The notes under the pieces were generated by a model. The model worked only from the letters and a program-made list of their open reading frames with translations. It did no database searches and had not been told where the DNA came from. Shown here one piece after another: positions 1 through 7,513 of a stretch of DNA of 28,380 nucleotides. Position 1 is the stretch's first letter; the number at the start of each line of letters is the position of its first letter. The DNA comes from a virus: positions 1 to 28,380 of IMG/VR virus record IMGVR_UViG_3300024255_000114, one strand, 5' to 3'. The translations under genes were made by a program, and so were the position numbers.

Positions 1-77
1 GTGGGGACAATGATCTGCCCGAACTTGTTACGCTGCATAGCAGCGAGAGCGCGGGTCTGATGGGGACGGAGTTGCAT
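1..77 (-). CDS. Superfamily 2 (DEAD/DEAH-type) helicase, N-terminal fragment
   Basis: The minus strand opens an ATG at 77 and stays open to the window edge. It gives 25 complete codons that begin MQLRPHQ and end GQIIVP, with the next codon starting AC. An RPHQ-type motif about 20 residues before a hydrophobic IIVP(T) strand is the usual lead-in to the Walker A loop (motif I) of SF2 helicases, which would lie just outside the window. T4-like phages encode UvsW, an SF2 helicase for branched DNA. T4 UvsW has a sizeable N-terminal domain before this motif, whereas this protein starts right at it, so it is either a shortened UvsW-like protein or a separate phage helicase. No strong Shine-Dalgarno is visible. 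The gene lies beyond a terminator and probably has its own promoter. The family call is fairly likely; the exact gene is not settled. Confidence 0.6.
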   Translation of the reverse strand, partial: MQLRPHQTRALAAMQRNKFGQIIVP

Positions 78-78
78 G

Positions 79-101
79 CTGTATGTCTGATATGAATACA
101 G
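79..101. repeat. Short inverted repeat just upstream of the helicase start
   Basis: CTGTAT at 79-84 is matched by ATACAG at 96-101, giving a perfect 6-bp stem with an 11-nt loop. It overlaps the proposed -10 box and covers the region just before the helicase ATG. It could be an operator or an mRNA hairpin near the start codon. A 6-bp match in AT-rich DNA may also be chance. Confidence 0.35.
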
Positions 102-128
102 TATGACACAAAAAAAGCACCCCGTCAA
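100..128 (-). promoter_or_regulatory. Putative sigma70-like promoter for the helicase gene
   Basis: On the minus strand TTGACG (128-123) matches the -35 consensus at 5 of 6 positions. It is followed after exactly 17 nt by CATACT (105-100), which matches the -10 consensus at 4 of 6. This would place transcription start near 93, about 16 nt before the helicase ATG at 77. The -35 box is the loop of the terminator that ends the preceding operon. T4-like phages transcribe early and helicase genes from host-type promoters, so the placement makes sense. It is an inference from spacing and position only. Confidence 0.45.
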
Positions 129-135
129 GGGTGCT
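109..135 (-). terminator. Rho-independent terminator of the oxygenase operon
   Basis: On the minus strand AGCACCC (135-129) pairs with GGGTGCT (122-116) around a 6-nt loop, followed by an unbroken run of seven T (116-110). It sits 7 nt past the stop codon of the 322-residue gene, so it should end the transcription unit that starts at the late promoter near 7513. GC-rich stem, short loop and T-tract are all present. Confidence 0.85.
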
Positions 136-142
136 GTGACAC

Positions 143-1111
143 TTAATAAACCATCCCACCATTTTTATATGACAGTTCATTACCATCAGAATCATAATAT
201 ATTTTCCATGTACGCGGTTCAGTTAAATTTTCAAACCTATGATACTGCCCAACATATACAATAACATCCACTAATTCAGTTCCTTTAAATATATGCTCAA
301 ATTGTAGTCTATTTTCAGTTGTTGCATCTGCAACAAACGGAATAGAATCTAATACAGCAATATGATCATCAGTCAATACATCATTAGCTCTATATCCTAC
401 AACATGAGATTGACTAATTTCACTATATGATACTTTTTTCTTATTCTTGATTCCAAATGAACTCTTAATCAGGGATCCCTTCATAGATTCTTTCTTGGAT
501 TCACTAATATACTTTGGATATATAAATCCAGAGTATATAGAGACTTCATCATTATTCCTAACAGTTAGGACACCTTCTGACCAGTTAGGAGCAATTTTAG
601 AGTAACGAGCAACATTTTCGAGAGCAGGATTATTGTACGAACTTAAATCATATTCTCTACTCTGAATGGATAGACCTGTAATGTTTCCATTTATATCTTG
701 ATCAACACCAGTAAATGCAGTGACTGGTCTCAATGTTGGCAGAATTACATCGATGAGTTTATCATATAATGGAAAATCTGAAGTAGATGTTTCTATCTTA
801 AACCGTTTTATATTCTCTTCAAATATGGTCCACTTATACTTAACTGTGCTTCTAAAAGATTCAATAGCATCATCTATTGAATACACACAAAGAAACTTCT
901 CTTCATCAAATATTGCTATTACATCTTCAACTTGATATTTGTAACCAAGTACTCTATTAAGAGAATTCTTAATAGAAATAGGAAGATATGGTTTGTATTG
1001 AGGATCAACTAGCGAAGTAAATAACCATGGCATGAAAGAATAGTCTGACAGTCGTTCACCACTGACTAAACTATACCTCTGAAATGCTGTGTAATTGTCG
1101 GAGAATATCAT
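143..1111 (-). CDS. Hypothetical phage protein, 322 aa, last gene of the late operon
   Basis: I do not recognise a family for this 322-residue protein. It has no signal peptide or membrane segment. It is mixed polar and aromatic, with a lysine- and serine-rich stretch around residues 203-230 and a C-terminus that reads like a compact beta domain (PRTWKIYYDSDGNE near residues 298-311). The ATG overlaps the stop codon of the 115-residue gene by four bases (ATGA), so the two are probably translationally coupled. A strong terminator lies just past its stop. Its place behind fibre, fibre-assembly and oxygenase genes suggests a late role in the virion or in tail-fibre maturation, but that comes from position only. 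Confidence 0.85.
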   Translation of the reverse strand: MIFSDNYTAFQRYSLVSGERLSDYSFMPWLFTSLVDPQYKPYLPISIKNSLNRVLGYKYQVEDVIAIFDEEKFLCVYSIDDAIESFRSTVKYKWTIFEENIKRFKIETSTSDFPLYDKLIDVILPTLRPVTAFTGVDQDINGNITGLSIQSREYDLSSYNNPALENVARYSKIAPNWSEGVLTVRNNDEVSIYSGFIYPKYISESKKESMKGSLIKSSFGIKNKKKVSYSEISQSHVVGYRANDVLTDDHIAVLDSIPFVADATTENRLQFEHIFKGTELVDVIVYVGQYHRFENLTEPRTWKIYYDSDGNELSYKNGGMVY

Positions 1112-1455
1112 TCGTTATCCATGATAACTTGACCTTCATCATTATATAATGCATAGAAGATATAACGCTCTTTAGGTGTACCCTCTTGTGATGCGGGAAA
1201 GTTATCAGTGAGAAACTTCTCTGCTTCAGTAATAGTCTCCATCTCTACAATCAGATACTCACTATCACGAAATAGTGTTGTAAAATCTAATGGCAAGATA
1301 TCAGTATATAACTGTATTGATGCATTGATAGCATCTACATCAGTGCTGTTATTCCACCCATAGACACGGAAGAAAATCAGTGGTTTACCAGCTAATGCTG
1401 CATACCTACCAATAAATGTCTCCAAGTTATAAATTTGATATTCTGTGTTATTCAT
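1108..1455 (-). CDS. Small hypothetical phage protein, 115 aa
   Basis: This 115-residue acidic protein has no recognisable enzyme motif, signal peptide or membrane helix. The sequence alternates predicted strands and helices; a segment near residues 75-85 (TITEAEKFLTD) looks helical, and a terminal stretch (YIFYALYNDEGQVI) looks like a beta-hairpin, consistent with a small compact domain. Its ATG lies inside the end of the upstream oxygenase gene (8-nt overlap, ATGAATAA), and its stop overlaps the next ATG by 4 nt. This coupling on both sides says it belongs functionally with its neighbours. I cannot assign a function. Confidence 0.85.
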   Translation of the reverse strand: MNNTEYQIYNLETFIGRYAALAGKPLIFFRVYGWNNSTDVDAINASIQLYTDILPLDFTTLFRDSEYLIVEMETITEAEKFLTDNFPASQEGTPKERYIFYALYNDEGQVIMDNE

Positions 1456-1987
1456 TTGTTCTTAATTTCCAAGCAATAGTAACTCTCAAAAATTTAAAAT
1501 GCCTTGTAGTTCCAGAGGCACAATGTGGTATTTGACCAGGGAAGTAAACTGCTTTATTTCCCGATGGAAATACGCTAAACATCTCTCCTTCACTAATATG
1601 AAAGTTTGTAGATCCGCCCCAAGCATATTGCCAAGATGGATTTACATATAATAATAATGTATGACCATTAGGATCATGAGCATCAACATGAATAGATCCG
1701 TCACAACCATAAGTATGCCCATTAGCATACACCTGCTCTAAACTAAATGATGTATCAAGTTTCTGCTGTATCTTATTTAGAAGATATTCACTGAAGAATC
1801 TATCTTCATCTAATTGCATCTTCCAGAAAGGCACAGATTTTGTAAACTGCGGATCTTTATCACCTAATGATGTGTGTCCATATTGCCAGTTAGATCCAAT
1901 TCCTGTCTTCTCTTTGATTACATTGTAATCTGCTTCATCAAAGAAATTATTGTACTTAACAATGTCACTATAATTATAAGTTGGCAT
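1448..1987 (-). CDS. 2OG-Fe(II) oxygenase, 179 aa
   Basis: A small non-haem iron dioxygenase of the 2-oxoglutarate-dependent superfamily. The Fe(II) triad is visible as H100-V101-D102 and a distal H155 in the segment FPGQIPHCASG. R168 in FLRVTIAW is in the right place to bind the 2OG 5-carboxylate. The GGSTNFHI segment around residues 124-131 is the typical double-stranded beta-helix strand between the two parts of the triad. Such enzymes couple 2OG decarboxylation to hydroxylation of a protein, nucleic-acid or small-molecule substrate; the substrate here is unknown. The ATG overlaps the end of the upstream oxygenase by 14 nt, with a purine-rich GAGAG just before it, and the stop overlaps the next gene by 8 nt. 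It is clearly distinct in sequence from the two other oxygenases nearby. Confidence 0.88.
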   Translation of the reverse strand: MPTYNYSDIVKYNNFFDEADYNVIKEKTGIGSNWQYGHTSLGDKDPQFTKSVPFWKMQLDEDRFFSEYLLNKIQQKLDTSFSLEQVYANGHTYGCDGSIHVDAHDPNGHTLLLYVNPSWQYAWGGSTNFHISEGEMFSVFPSGNKAVYFPGQIPHCASGTTRHFKFLRVTIAWKLRTNE

Positions 1988-2618
1988 ACTCTCTCAACAA
2001 ATTCAATCTCGTATTATCTAATCTTTCATATTGTTCCATTGTGATAGAAGACTTCTCATCATTCAGAAACAGTTGTAACTCTATGAGGATTTCCCTCATT
2101 TTACTGTTAATGACACTACTTTCACCCCATCCAACAATAACTTTTCTGTCTCCAGACAATATCTCATTCACTTTATGACGAACACCTGTATTATATAACA
2201 CACATGTTCCTTTTGATTCCTTGATCTCTATCTCTTTTCCACCTATATCAAGAACCAACTCACCTCCTTCATATTCATCTGGATCATTTAAAAAACAGGT
2301 AAAACTATAATGAGAAGATACTCCTCCACAAGGGAATGCATCCATATGCCAATTATAGTAATCAGATTCTCTATACCAAGCAAGATATGGTTGACTTAAT
2401 CTTTTAATGAGATATGTGTGTAACTTTGGTGTTATTTTATCCCAAAAATATTTACATATATCATTATGACTGCGATGTTTATAGTCAAAAGTAGAACTCT
2501 TTTTTCTACCAACATCTCCATGATTGTCGGAGTTATCAATAAAATTATATGGTGTCCAATCTTTTGTCAGGTGTTCAATATTATCATTGGTCAAAGCATT
2601 ATTAATAATATAGATCAT
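1974..2618 (-). CDS. 2OG-Fe(II) oxygenase, PKHD/PiuC-like, 214 aa
   Basis: Most similar by motif to the PKHD-type hydroxylases (PiuC/YbiX group). The iron ligands are H91-M92-D93 and H148, in YNTGVRHKVNEI, with R158 as the 2OG-binding arginine. Between them is the characteristic strand FLNDPDEYEGGEL (about residues 109-121). The length of 214 residues and the helical C-terminal part (about residues 172-212), which follows the core as in PKHD hydroxylases, also fit. The family acts as soluble dioxygenases with poorly known substrates. The gene starts 5 nt after the upstream 313-residue gene ends and overlaps the next oxygenase gene by 14 nt, so several oxygenases appear to be made together late in infection. 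Family call is firm, substrate unknown. Confidence 0.9.
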   Translation of the reverse strand: MIYIINNALTNDNIEHLTKDWTPYNFIDNSDNHGDVGRKKSSTFDYKHRSHNDICKYFWDKITPKLHTYLIKRLSQPYLAWYRESDYYNWHMDAFPCGGVSSHYSFTCFLNDPDEYEGGELVLDIGGKEIEIKESKGTCVLYNTGVRHKVNEILSGDRKVIVGWGESSVINSKMREILIELQLFLNDEKSSITMEQYERLDNTRLNLLREYANL

Positions 2619-2623
2619 GGTTA

Positions 2624-3565
2624 TTATTCAGTCATTTCTTCTATATCTTCTTCTGTATAGATTTTGGTATAGTCTATTCCACCTTCAACAAAGTCTTCTA
2701 ATCTCAATTCTTTCATAATATCTTTGACAACTTTGTTTGCTCTTCTTTCTGAACTTATGTAATTTTGACGCATACTGATAATATTTGCGAGTCGCGACTC
2801 AATCAAATCTCGGGAAGAATCTGTTTCTCTTTCCACCCACTGACTATCATTTGACAAGTATTCGACCGGATCTCCATTAATATTTAAACCATCAGGATAT
2901 AATTCTCGATAATTTTTAGGGTCTATAGGCCACTTAATAGTATCGATATACTTAAAGAAATCAAGTCCAGTTGCAAACTCACCAGGGTCTCTCATGATAA
3001 GACCTCTAATAGTTTGTCTGTACTTGATCCATAAGTCTTTTTCCCCCTCGTAAGAATCTTCAACATCAGGTAAAATACGCCAATCAGTAGCTTCAAGGAT
3101 ATTATTTTTCTCACGAAGTCTTTTCAAATATGTTTTATCGAAAAATAAATATTCTTTATCAACTTTGCCAAGATACTGGTTGACCTTCAGTTCTTTAACA
3201 AGTTCTGTAGCTTGAAAGAAAGTTATAATCCTTTCTTTAAGAGTATTAGCCTGTTCGGCAGTAAATCCAGTAAATGTATATGTACTATACGCTTTTTGAC
3301 CAGAAACGAAATCATATTTTAATTTCTTTCTTTGGCAAAATACACTACCATCTTCATAAAAAGCAACTGCTTCTAATTTATCATTCTCCGTATGCCAAAC
3401 AGAATCTACATTTTCCATAAACCTGTCAATATACTCATTACCAATATTATATTTGGGAATAGTAATATTACCATCATCCAAAATATATGCTGATTTAGTA
3501 TTCATCAGAATATTATTAACAAGGTCCAACTCAAGAATACTTTTTTTGCCGTAAATTGTTGTCAT
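2624..3565 (-). CDS. Putative tail fibre assembly (chaperone-like) protein, 313 aa
   Basis: The central part, about residues 147-190, has the layout LKRLREKNN-x3-ATDWRILPD, then about 10 residues, then W179-IKYRQTIRGL. The R...(L/A)xxxDWxxLPD...WxxYRQxxR pattern is the hallmark of phage tail-fibre assembly and tail-associated chaperone families (Tfa/APC type), which help fibres fold or cap their tips. The flanking parts are not recognisable: residues 1-145 look globular, and residues 255-313 are charged and helical, ending in a very acidic tail. It begins 3 nt after the P4H-like gene and ends 5 nt before the PKHD-like gene. That places a fibre-assembly factor in the middle of the oxygenase cluster and close to a collar-domain fibre. 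The motif is well seen; function is inferred from it. Confidence 0.7.
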   Translation of the reverse strand: MTTIYGKKSILELDLVNNILMNTKSAYILDDGNITIPKYNIGNEYIDRFMENVDSVWHTENDKLEAVAFYEDGSVFCQRKKLKYDFVSGQKAYSTYTFTGFTAEQANTLKERIITFFQATELVKELKVNQYLGKVDKEYLFFDKTYLKRLREKNNILEATDWRILPDVEDSYEGEKDLWIKYRQTIRGLIMRDPGEFATGLDFFKYIDTIKWPIDPKNYRELYPDGLNINGDPVEYLSNDSQWVERETDSSRDLIESRLANIISMRQNYISSERRANKVVKDIMKELRLEDFVEGGIDYTKIYTEEDIEEMTE

Positions 3566-3568
3566 TAG

Positions 3569-4243
3569 TTATAACCCGTTTTTAACGTACCATCCCGTTA
3601 CTATGTATTTATCCTGTTCCCCTAAAACCAAATTTCCTTTGTGGACATGTGTCAATCCAGCAGGAAAAAATACTACTGTGCCTGCTGATGGTGAAATTCT
3701 TCTTCTTTGATATTGAAATTCTGTCTCTCCACCGTCTTCGATGTCATTTAAGTAGATCATCCAAGTAAGTTCTCTTTGAGCATAATGAACAGAAGCATTT
3801 TCATAATGCCATAAATGATATCCACCACCAGGAGGAGTGCGTTGAAACTTAATATCAGTTGACATCATCCTAATATTTCTCAATTGAGAGAACATATGGA
3901 TGTAATGCATAGCGCATGACTTGAGAAATTGATTAACCTGAACTCCCCATTTTTCACTATGATAGTTCAACATAAAAGATCTATCATGACGATTATGTCT
4001 TCCCTTATACATCTGCTCACCGCTCATTATGTTACATCCATCAGCACCATAATTAACTTCATGACCAGTTTTGTCATCCAAAACTTTGTCGCCATAATCG
4101 ATTAGTTGATCACAAAATGCTTTAGGAACAAAGTTTTCCCAAGTTACGATGAAATCTTTTTCGTGACATTTAGTTAAATCATCATTGATCATTAAGTCAA
4201 GAGGTCTATATGGAGCGAGACTACCATCATTTTGATTACTCAT
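3569..4243 (-). CDS. 2OG-Fe(II) oxygenase, prolyl 4-hydroxylase-like, 224 aa
   Basis: This has the arrangement of the prolyl-4-hydroxylase alpha-subunit fold. H146-Y147-E148 is a HxE variant of the usual HxD, and H201 lies in THVHKGN as the distal iron ligand. K212 in DKYIVTGW is the lysine expected to bind 2OG in P4H-type enzymes. The strand IYLNDIEDGGETEF (about residues 163-176) and FFPAGLTH (about 192-199) are typical. P4H-like enzymes hydroxylate proline in peptides, but members in phages lack known substrates. It is the first gene after the 1072-residue fibre, with a gap of only 5 nt, so it is probably translated from the same late mRNA. Glutamate in place of aspartate in the facial triad is unusual and could lower or alter activity. 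Confidence 0.9.
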   Translation of the reverse strand: MSNQNDGSLAPYRPLDLMINDDLTKCHEKDFIVTWENFVPKAFCDQLIDYGDKVLDDKTGHEVNYGADGCNIMSGEQMYKGRHNRHDRSFMLNYHSEKWGVQVNQFLKSCAMHYIHMFSQLRNIRMMSTDIKFQRTPPGGGYHLWHYENASVHYAQRELTWMIYLNDIEDGGETEFQYQRRRISPSAGTVVFFPAGLTHVHKGNLVLGEQDKYIVTGWYVKNGL

Positions 4244-4248
4244 ATTAT

Positions 4249-7200
4249 CTAGAATGCTTTAATAAGGTATTTTACTTTATGAAACTCTGGTGCTAATGGT
4301 ACAGTTCTATTTGGAGAAAATACTACATCAGGAATGGGTTTCTTTATACTAGTATTTAGGGTGAATACTCCAGGGTTCAATTCCATTCCAACGTCTGCTT
4401 GACTGAACTCAACATCAATATAGGTTTGGGCTGCTCCAAGTCCTTCTCTCCGACTACCCGGACCATTTTGGTTACCAAAACTAAAGTCTTCAGTAGGATC
4501 AATAACTGGTTGTAGTGTCAGAAGATGACTATGAGTTTTGATATTAGCTTGAGATGAATTGGTATTTCCAACATCTTCAGGAGCTCCATCAACAATCTGT
4601 GGTGTATAAGAATCAACTCTTAAGAAACGTGGTCGGGTATCAATAACGGCAGAAACATTTCTTCCTTTAGGTCCAGGAGTTCCTCCAGCTGCTGCAGTGT
4701 CATAATTACCGTCATTTGTTAATGGAGACACAAATTCTAATTCATTTAATGCGGGTCCATCACTAAATGGAGATGCGAAAAACGTATCTGCAGAAAGTTG
4801 TAAAGATTTCTTTGATCGAGATTGCTCATTATTTACGCTGGATGCAACACTTTGAATCAAAGTATCAACAGAAACTTGAAGATCATCAGCGCCAGAAATT
4901 TGTTCCCATTCAACTTGAAAATCAGGAGCTTTTGCACGTAATTTATCAAGATATAATGTAGTTATAGGTGTAGGATCAGCGGCGATAGCTCCATCCTGAA
5001 AATCACGGTAATTATTAAGAGCTCCTGATCCTTGACCTATTCCATCTGAAGTACTATGATTACCCAATTTAGATGATCCTCTAACATTCCATTCAATTAA
5101 CGGATCTCCAGTATTTCCATCAGTTAATCCAGTTACATAAAGATGAGTATGTGCAGGCACATTAACTGCTGTCTCTAATAATGGACCAACTTGAGCATTT
5201 ACATATCCCGCAGCGGGAATAGTAAAATCAACATCAGCTGTAATAGGTGCATTAAATACTGTTTTAACAGTACCAATACTAAAGAAGGTACTTTCTGTTC
5301 CTGTTGTATCATTAGTATCATCAGATATAATTATCTGATCAGGATCTGGTCCAGCAACATCCACATCATCAACATACCACCATCCACCAATTCCTCCTGC
5401 TCTATTGACACTCTTATCATCTTCGGGTGAAACTAATGCAGAACTTCCACGGTTTCCATCAACTACACCAGTTCCTACCATTTTTCTATTTCTATAATCA
5501 GGCACGTTAAAACTACCACTGTATACTTTGGTACCAGAATCATATGATGCATCTCCACCATAATGATTCTTGATTACCTGCCACAACCATGGGAATTCTG
5601 CCGCAAGATACTCTTCTCCATCACACTCAAGATAACCTGGGAATCTAGCATCTAATTTACCAGCAGTGATTGTACCCGCAAGGTCTCCATATGATCCATC
5701 AGGTCTCTTAAGAACTGAAAGGACTGTTCCAATAGCATGACCATCTTCTTTACTTTCAATAACATCACCATCAGTGTTAATATATGCTCCCTTCTTACTA
5801 TACCAGGCACCTTTAAGATCTGGTGGTGGTGGAGCAACAGCATAGTTACTTACTTGCCAAATAAATTGATTTGGTGATCCAGTACCAATAGTAACAGTTG
5901 TAGTTACTCGTCCAGCAGTGACTTGACCATTGCCATCTATAGTAAGAAGATCAGGAGAAGTGTCAATAAAGATACGGAACGAAGTATTTACATTAGGATC
6001 AAATGTAACTGTAGATCCTGTAGCTGGTTGAAAATCAAGAGAGATTCTTGCACCATTCGTAGCAGAAATTGTAATTGGTCTATTAATTTGAGCGACACTT
6101 ACAATAGAGCTAACAATTTCAGAACCAGGAACTTGATTATTTTCATTAGACGGCACTGAAAATACAGCATCAGTATCTGGTCCACTATTTGTAATAATAG
6201 TCCAGGGGGGAATTTGTCTAGTACCTACTTTAATAACAGTTGTTACTGCTGATGAGATAGTTGGAGTGGTAAATGTTTCTGAAGACCTGTTATATAATAC
6301 AATTTTATCACCTATACGTACTTTTGTTGGAAACAATCCAATAGAACTCTCGCCTCCATCTGCATACTGAATCTTAATTCTTGGTTCATCTGCACCAGAA
6401 TCATTAGAAGAAGTACTGCTTATTAATACAACATCAACTTCTCCAGGATCATCATTATTTTCAAAAGCAATGCCAGTATTAGGAGCAGGATCAGAGGCAA
6501 TTAATGCATCTTCTAATACATCATCTACATTTGAGAATGAAAATGCAATAGGAGTAGTTGATGGAAAACTACCAGTACTTACATTCCATGCGGATCCATC
6601 AATTCCATCACCAATACTCAACTGACTGGTGGTTTGTACATTTGCTCCAGGTGCTGTCGTTAATTTTAGTTGAAGAAATTGTCCATTCGTAATTGTTGGA
6701 ATGTCATTAGTGTCTTCAAAAGTTACTCCAGTTAAAACTTCAAATCCATCATCATTAGTCTCTGTATCGTCTGTGTCGGAGATTGCAAAATATAAATTAG
6801 TGTTTGTAGAACTTACAATAGCGGTATCGTTTAATCCTCCGACCGACAAAATATTACTATAAACAACACTATTTAATGCTTGATTAGTAAGGTTAATAAA
6901 AGTTGGAAATGGTTCAGGAGTATTTGGTGGAGATACTTTAGTAATAACCGTCCATCTTTCTGATCTCGCTCCAATAACAAGATCTAAAGTAGAAGCAAGT
7001 CCTTGAAGAATATTGGACTTTAATCTAACTTGAATTTCATCTGTATTTGTTACAGTTAGTGTGCCAGAAACTGGTATAATCCAATCTCCAAATGTAGTTT
7101 CTCCTTCAGAAACTTTCTTGACTCTAATTGAAAAATTATTTACATCTACACTTAAAGAACTAAAAACAGTAACATTTGCTTGAGTTGATGGTGTTAATCC

Positions 7201-7467
7201 AGTTACAGTAACAATGTCTTCTCCAGGTCTAGTTCCATCACCATAGACATACATTATGTCTGCATCTTGATCTTCAAGTGGTGTGAATGGATATGGATCA
7301 GGAGCAAAATCTTCTGGTATCGTAGTGATAAACCAGGAAGTTGATCTTAAACCAATCTGAATACTAACACTTGCTGTTGTAGCCCAAGCTTCAGGAGCTT
7401 TATATTTAAAGCGAACTGTTTGTCCTTCGCTTACATATACTGGTGTAGTAGAATAAGAATATGTCAT
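4249..7467 (-). CDS. Tail-collar-domain fibre protein with N-terminal repeats, 1072 aa
   Basis: A large structural protein in two parts. Residues 1-550 are beta-rich and repeat a signature of the form (I/V)xIGxR or IGxG followed by W and T: near 36-49, 163-176, 284-297, 412-426 and 526-538. Residues 578-670 form a tail-collar domain, with GTVLSVLKRPDG, then FPGYLECDGEEYLAAEFPWLWQ, then FNVPDYRNRKMVGTG, as in short tail fibres. Residues 675-1072 are a receptor-tip-like region with two HxH motifs, H773-T-H775 and H979-S-H981, and the ending YLIKAF. HxH motifs bind metal in trimeric fibre tips such as T4 gp12 and gp37. It is the first gene after the late promoter at 7513. AGGAAG lies 12 nt before the ATG, a long spacing. 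A homotrimeric host-binding fibre is likely. Confidence 0.85.
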   Translation of the reverse strand: MTYSYSTTPVYVSEGQTVRFKYKAPEAWATTASVSIQIGLRSTSWFITTIPEDFAPDPYPFTPLEDQDADIMYVYGDGTRPGEDIVTVTGLTPSTQANVTVFSSLSVDVNNFSIRVKKVSEGETTFGDWIIPVSGTLTVTNTDEIQVRLKSNILQGLASTLDLVIGARSERWTVITKVSPPNTPEPFPTFINLTNQALNSVVYSNILSVGGLNDTAIVSSTNTNLYFAISDTDDTETNDDGFEVLTGVTFEDTNDIPTITNGQFLQLKLTTAPGANVQTTSQLSIGDGIDGSAWNVSTGSFPSTTPIAFSFSNVDDVLEDALIASDPAPNTGIAFENNDDPGEVDVVLISSTSSNDSGADEPRIKIQYADGGESSIGLFPTKVRIGDKIVLYNRSSETFTTPTISSAVTTVIKVGTRQIPPWTIITNSGPDTDAVFSVPSNENNQVPGSEIVSSIVSVAQINRPITISATNGARISLDFQPATGSTVTFDPNVNTSFRIFIDTSPDLLTIDGNGQVTAGRVTTTVTIGTGSPNQFIWQVSNYAVAPPPPDLKGAWYSKKGAYINTDGDVIESKEDGHAIGTVLSVLKRPDGSYGDLAGTITAGKLDARFPGYLECDGEEYLAAEFPWLWQVIKNHYGGDASYDSGTKVYSGSFNVPDYRNRKMVGTGVVDGNRGSSALVSPEDDKSVNRAGGIGGWWYVDDVDVAGPDPDQIIISDDTNDTTGTESTFFSIGTVKTVFNAPITADVDFTIPAAGYVNAQVGPLLETAVNVPAHTHLYVTGLTDGNTGDPLIEWNVRGSSKLGNHSTSDGIGQGSGALNNYRDFQDGAIAADPTPITTLYLDKLRAKAPDFQVEWEQISGADDLQVSVDTLIQSVASSVNNEQSRSKKSLQLSADTFFASPFSDGPALNELEFVSPLTNDGNYDTAAAGGTPGPKGRNVSAVIDTRPRFLRVDSYTPQIVDGAPEDVGNTNSSQANIKTHSHLLTLQPVIDPTEDFSFGNQNGPGSRREGLGAAQTYIDVEFSQADVGMELNPGVFTLNTSIKKPIPDVVFSPNRTVPLAPEFHKVKYLIKAF

Positions 7468-7490
7468 GGACTAAAGTTACTTCCTGCCAT
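7464..7490 (-). other. Possible 8-codon leader mini-ORF (MAGSNFSP)
   Basis: Between the late promoter and the 1072-residue gene, an ATG at 7490 reads eight codons and stops at a TGA (7466-7464) that overlaps the large gene's ATG as ATGA. It could couple translation to the next gene. It could also be a remnant of the true N-terminus after an indel, since the peptide looks like a plausible fibre start. It may equally be chance. Confidence 0.25.
7480..7485 (-). promoter_or_regulatory. Shine-Dalgarno for the 1072-aa fibre gene
   Basis: AGGAAG on the minus strand, 12 nt before the ATG at 7467. It is the best purine-rich candidate in the 49-nt leader. The spacing is longer than usual, which may matter because the mini-ORF runs across it. 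Confidence 0.5.
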
Positions 7491-7505
7491 TACTGGTTCC
7501 CACTT

Positions 7506-7513
7506 TATTTATA
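7506..7513 (-). promoter_or_regulatory. T4-type late promoter TATAAATA
   Basis: The minus strand reads TATAAATA at 7513-7506, an exact match to the T4 late promoter -10 octamer that is recognised by the phage sigma factor gp55 with the sliding clamp. It lies in the only intergenic gap of any size within the structural region (49 nt), 3 nt past the stop of the 571-residue gene. It leaves a leader of about 30-35 nt before the ATG at 7467. It should drive the collar fibre and all genes down to the terminator at 135-109. No other exact octamer on this strand sits at a gene start in the window. Confidence 0.85.

Noticed and set aside
3605-3613. ATAAATA on the minus strand ahead of the 313-aa gene as another late promoter
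   Set aside because: The first base is G (GATAAATA) and it lies inside the 3' end of the P4H-like gene; one mismatch in AT-rich coding DNA is not enough.
4353-4359. CTAAATA on the minus strand as a late promoter for the oxygenase genes
   Set aside because: It lies within the fibre coding sequence over 100 nt before the next start and is incomplete against TATAAATA.
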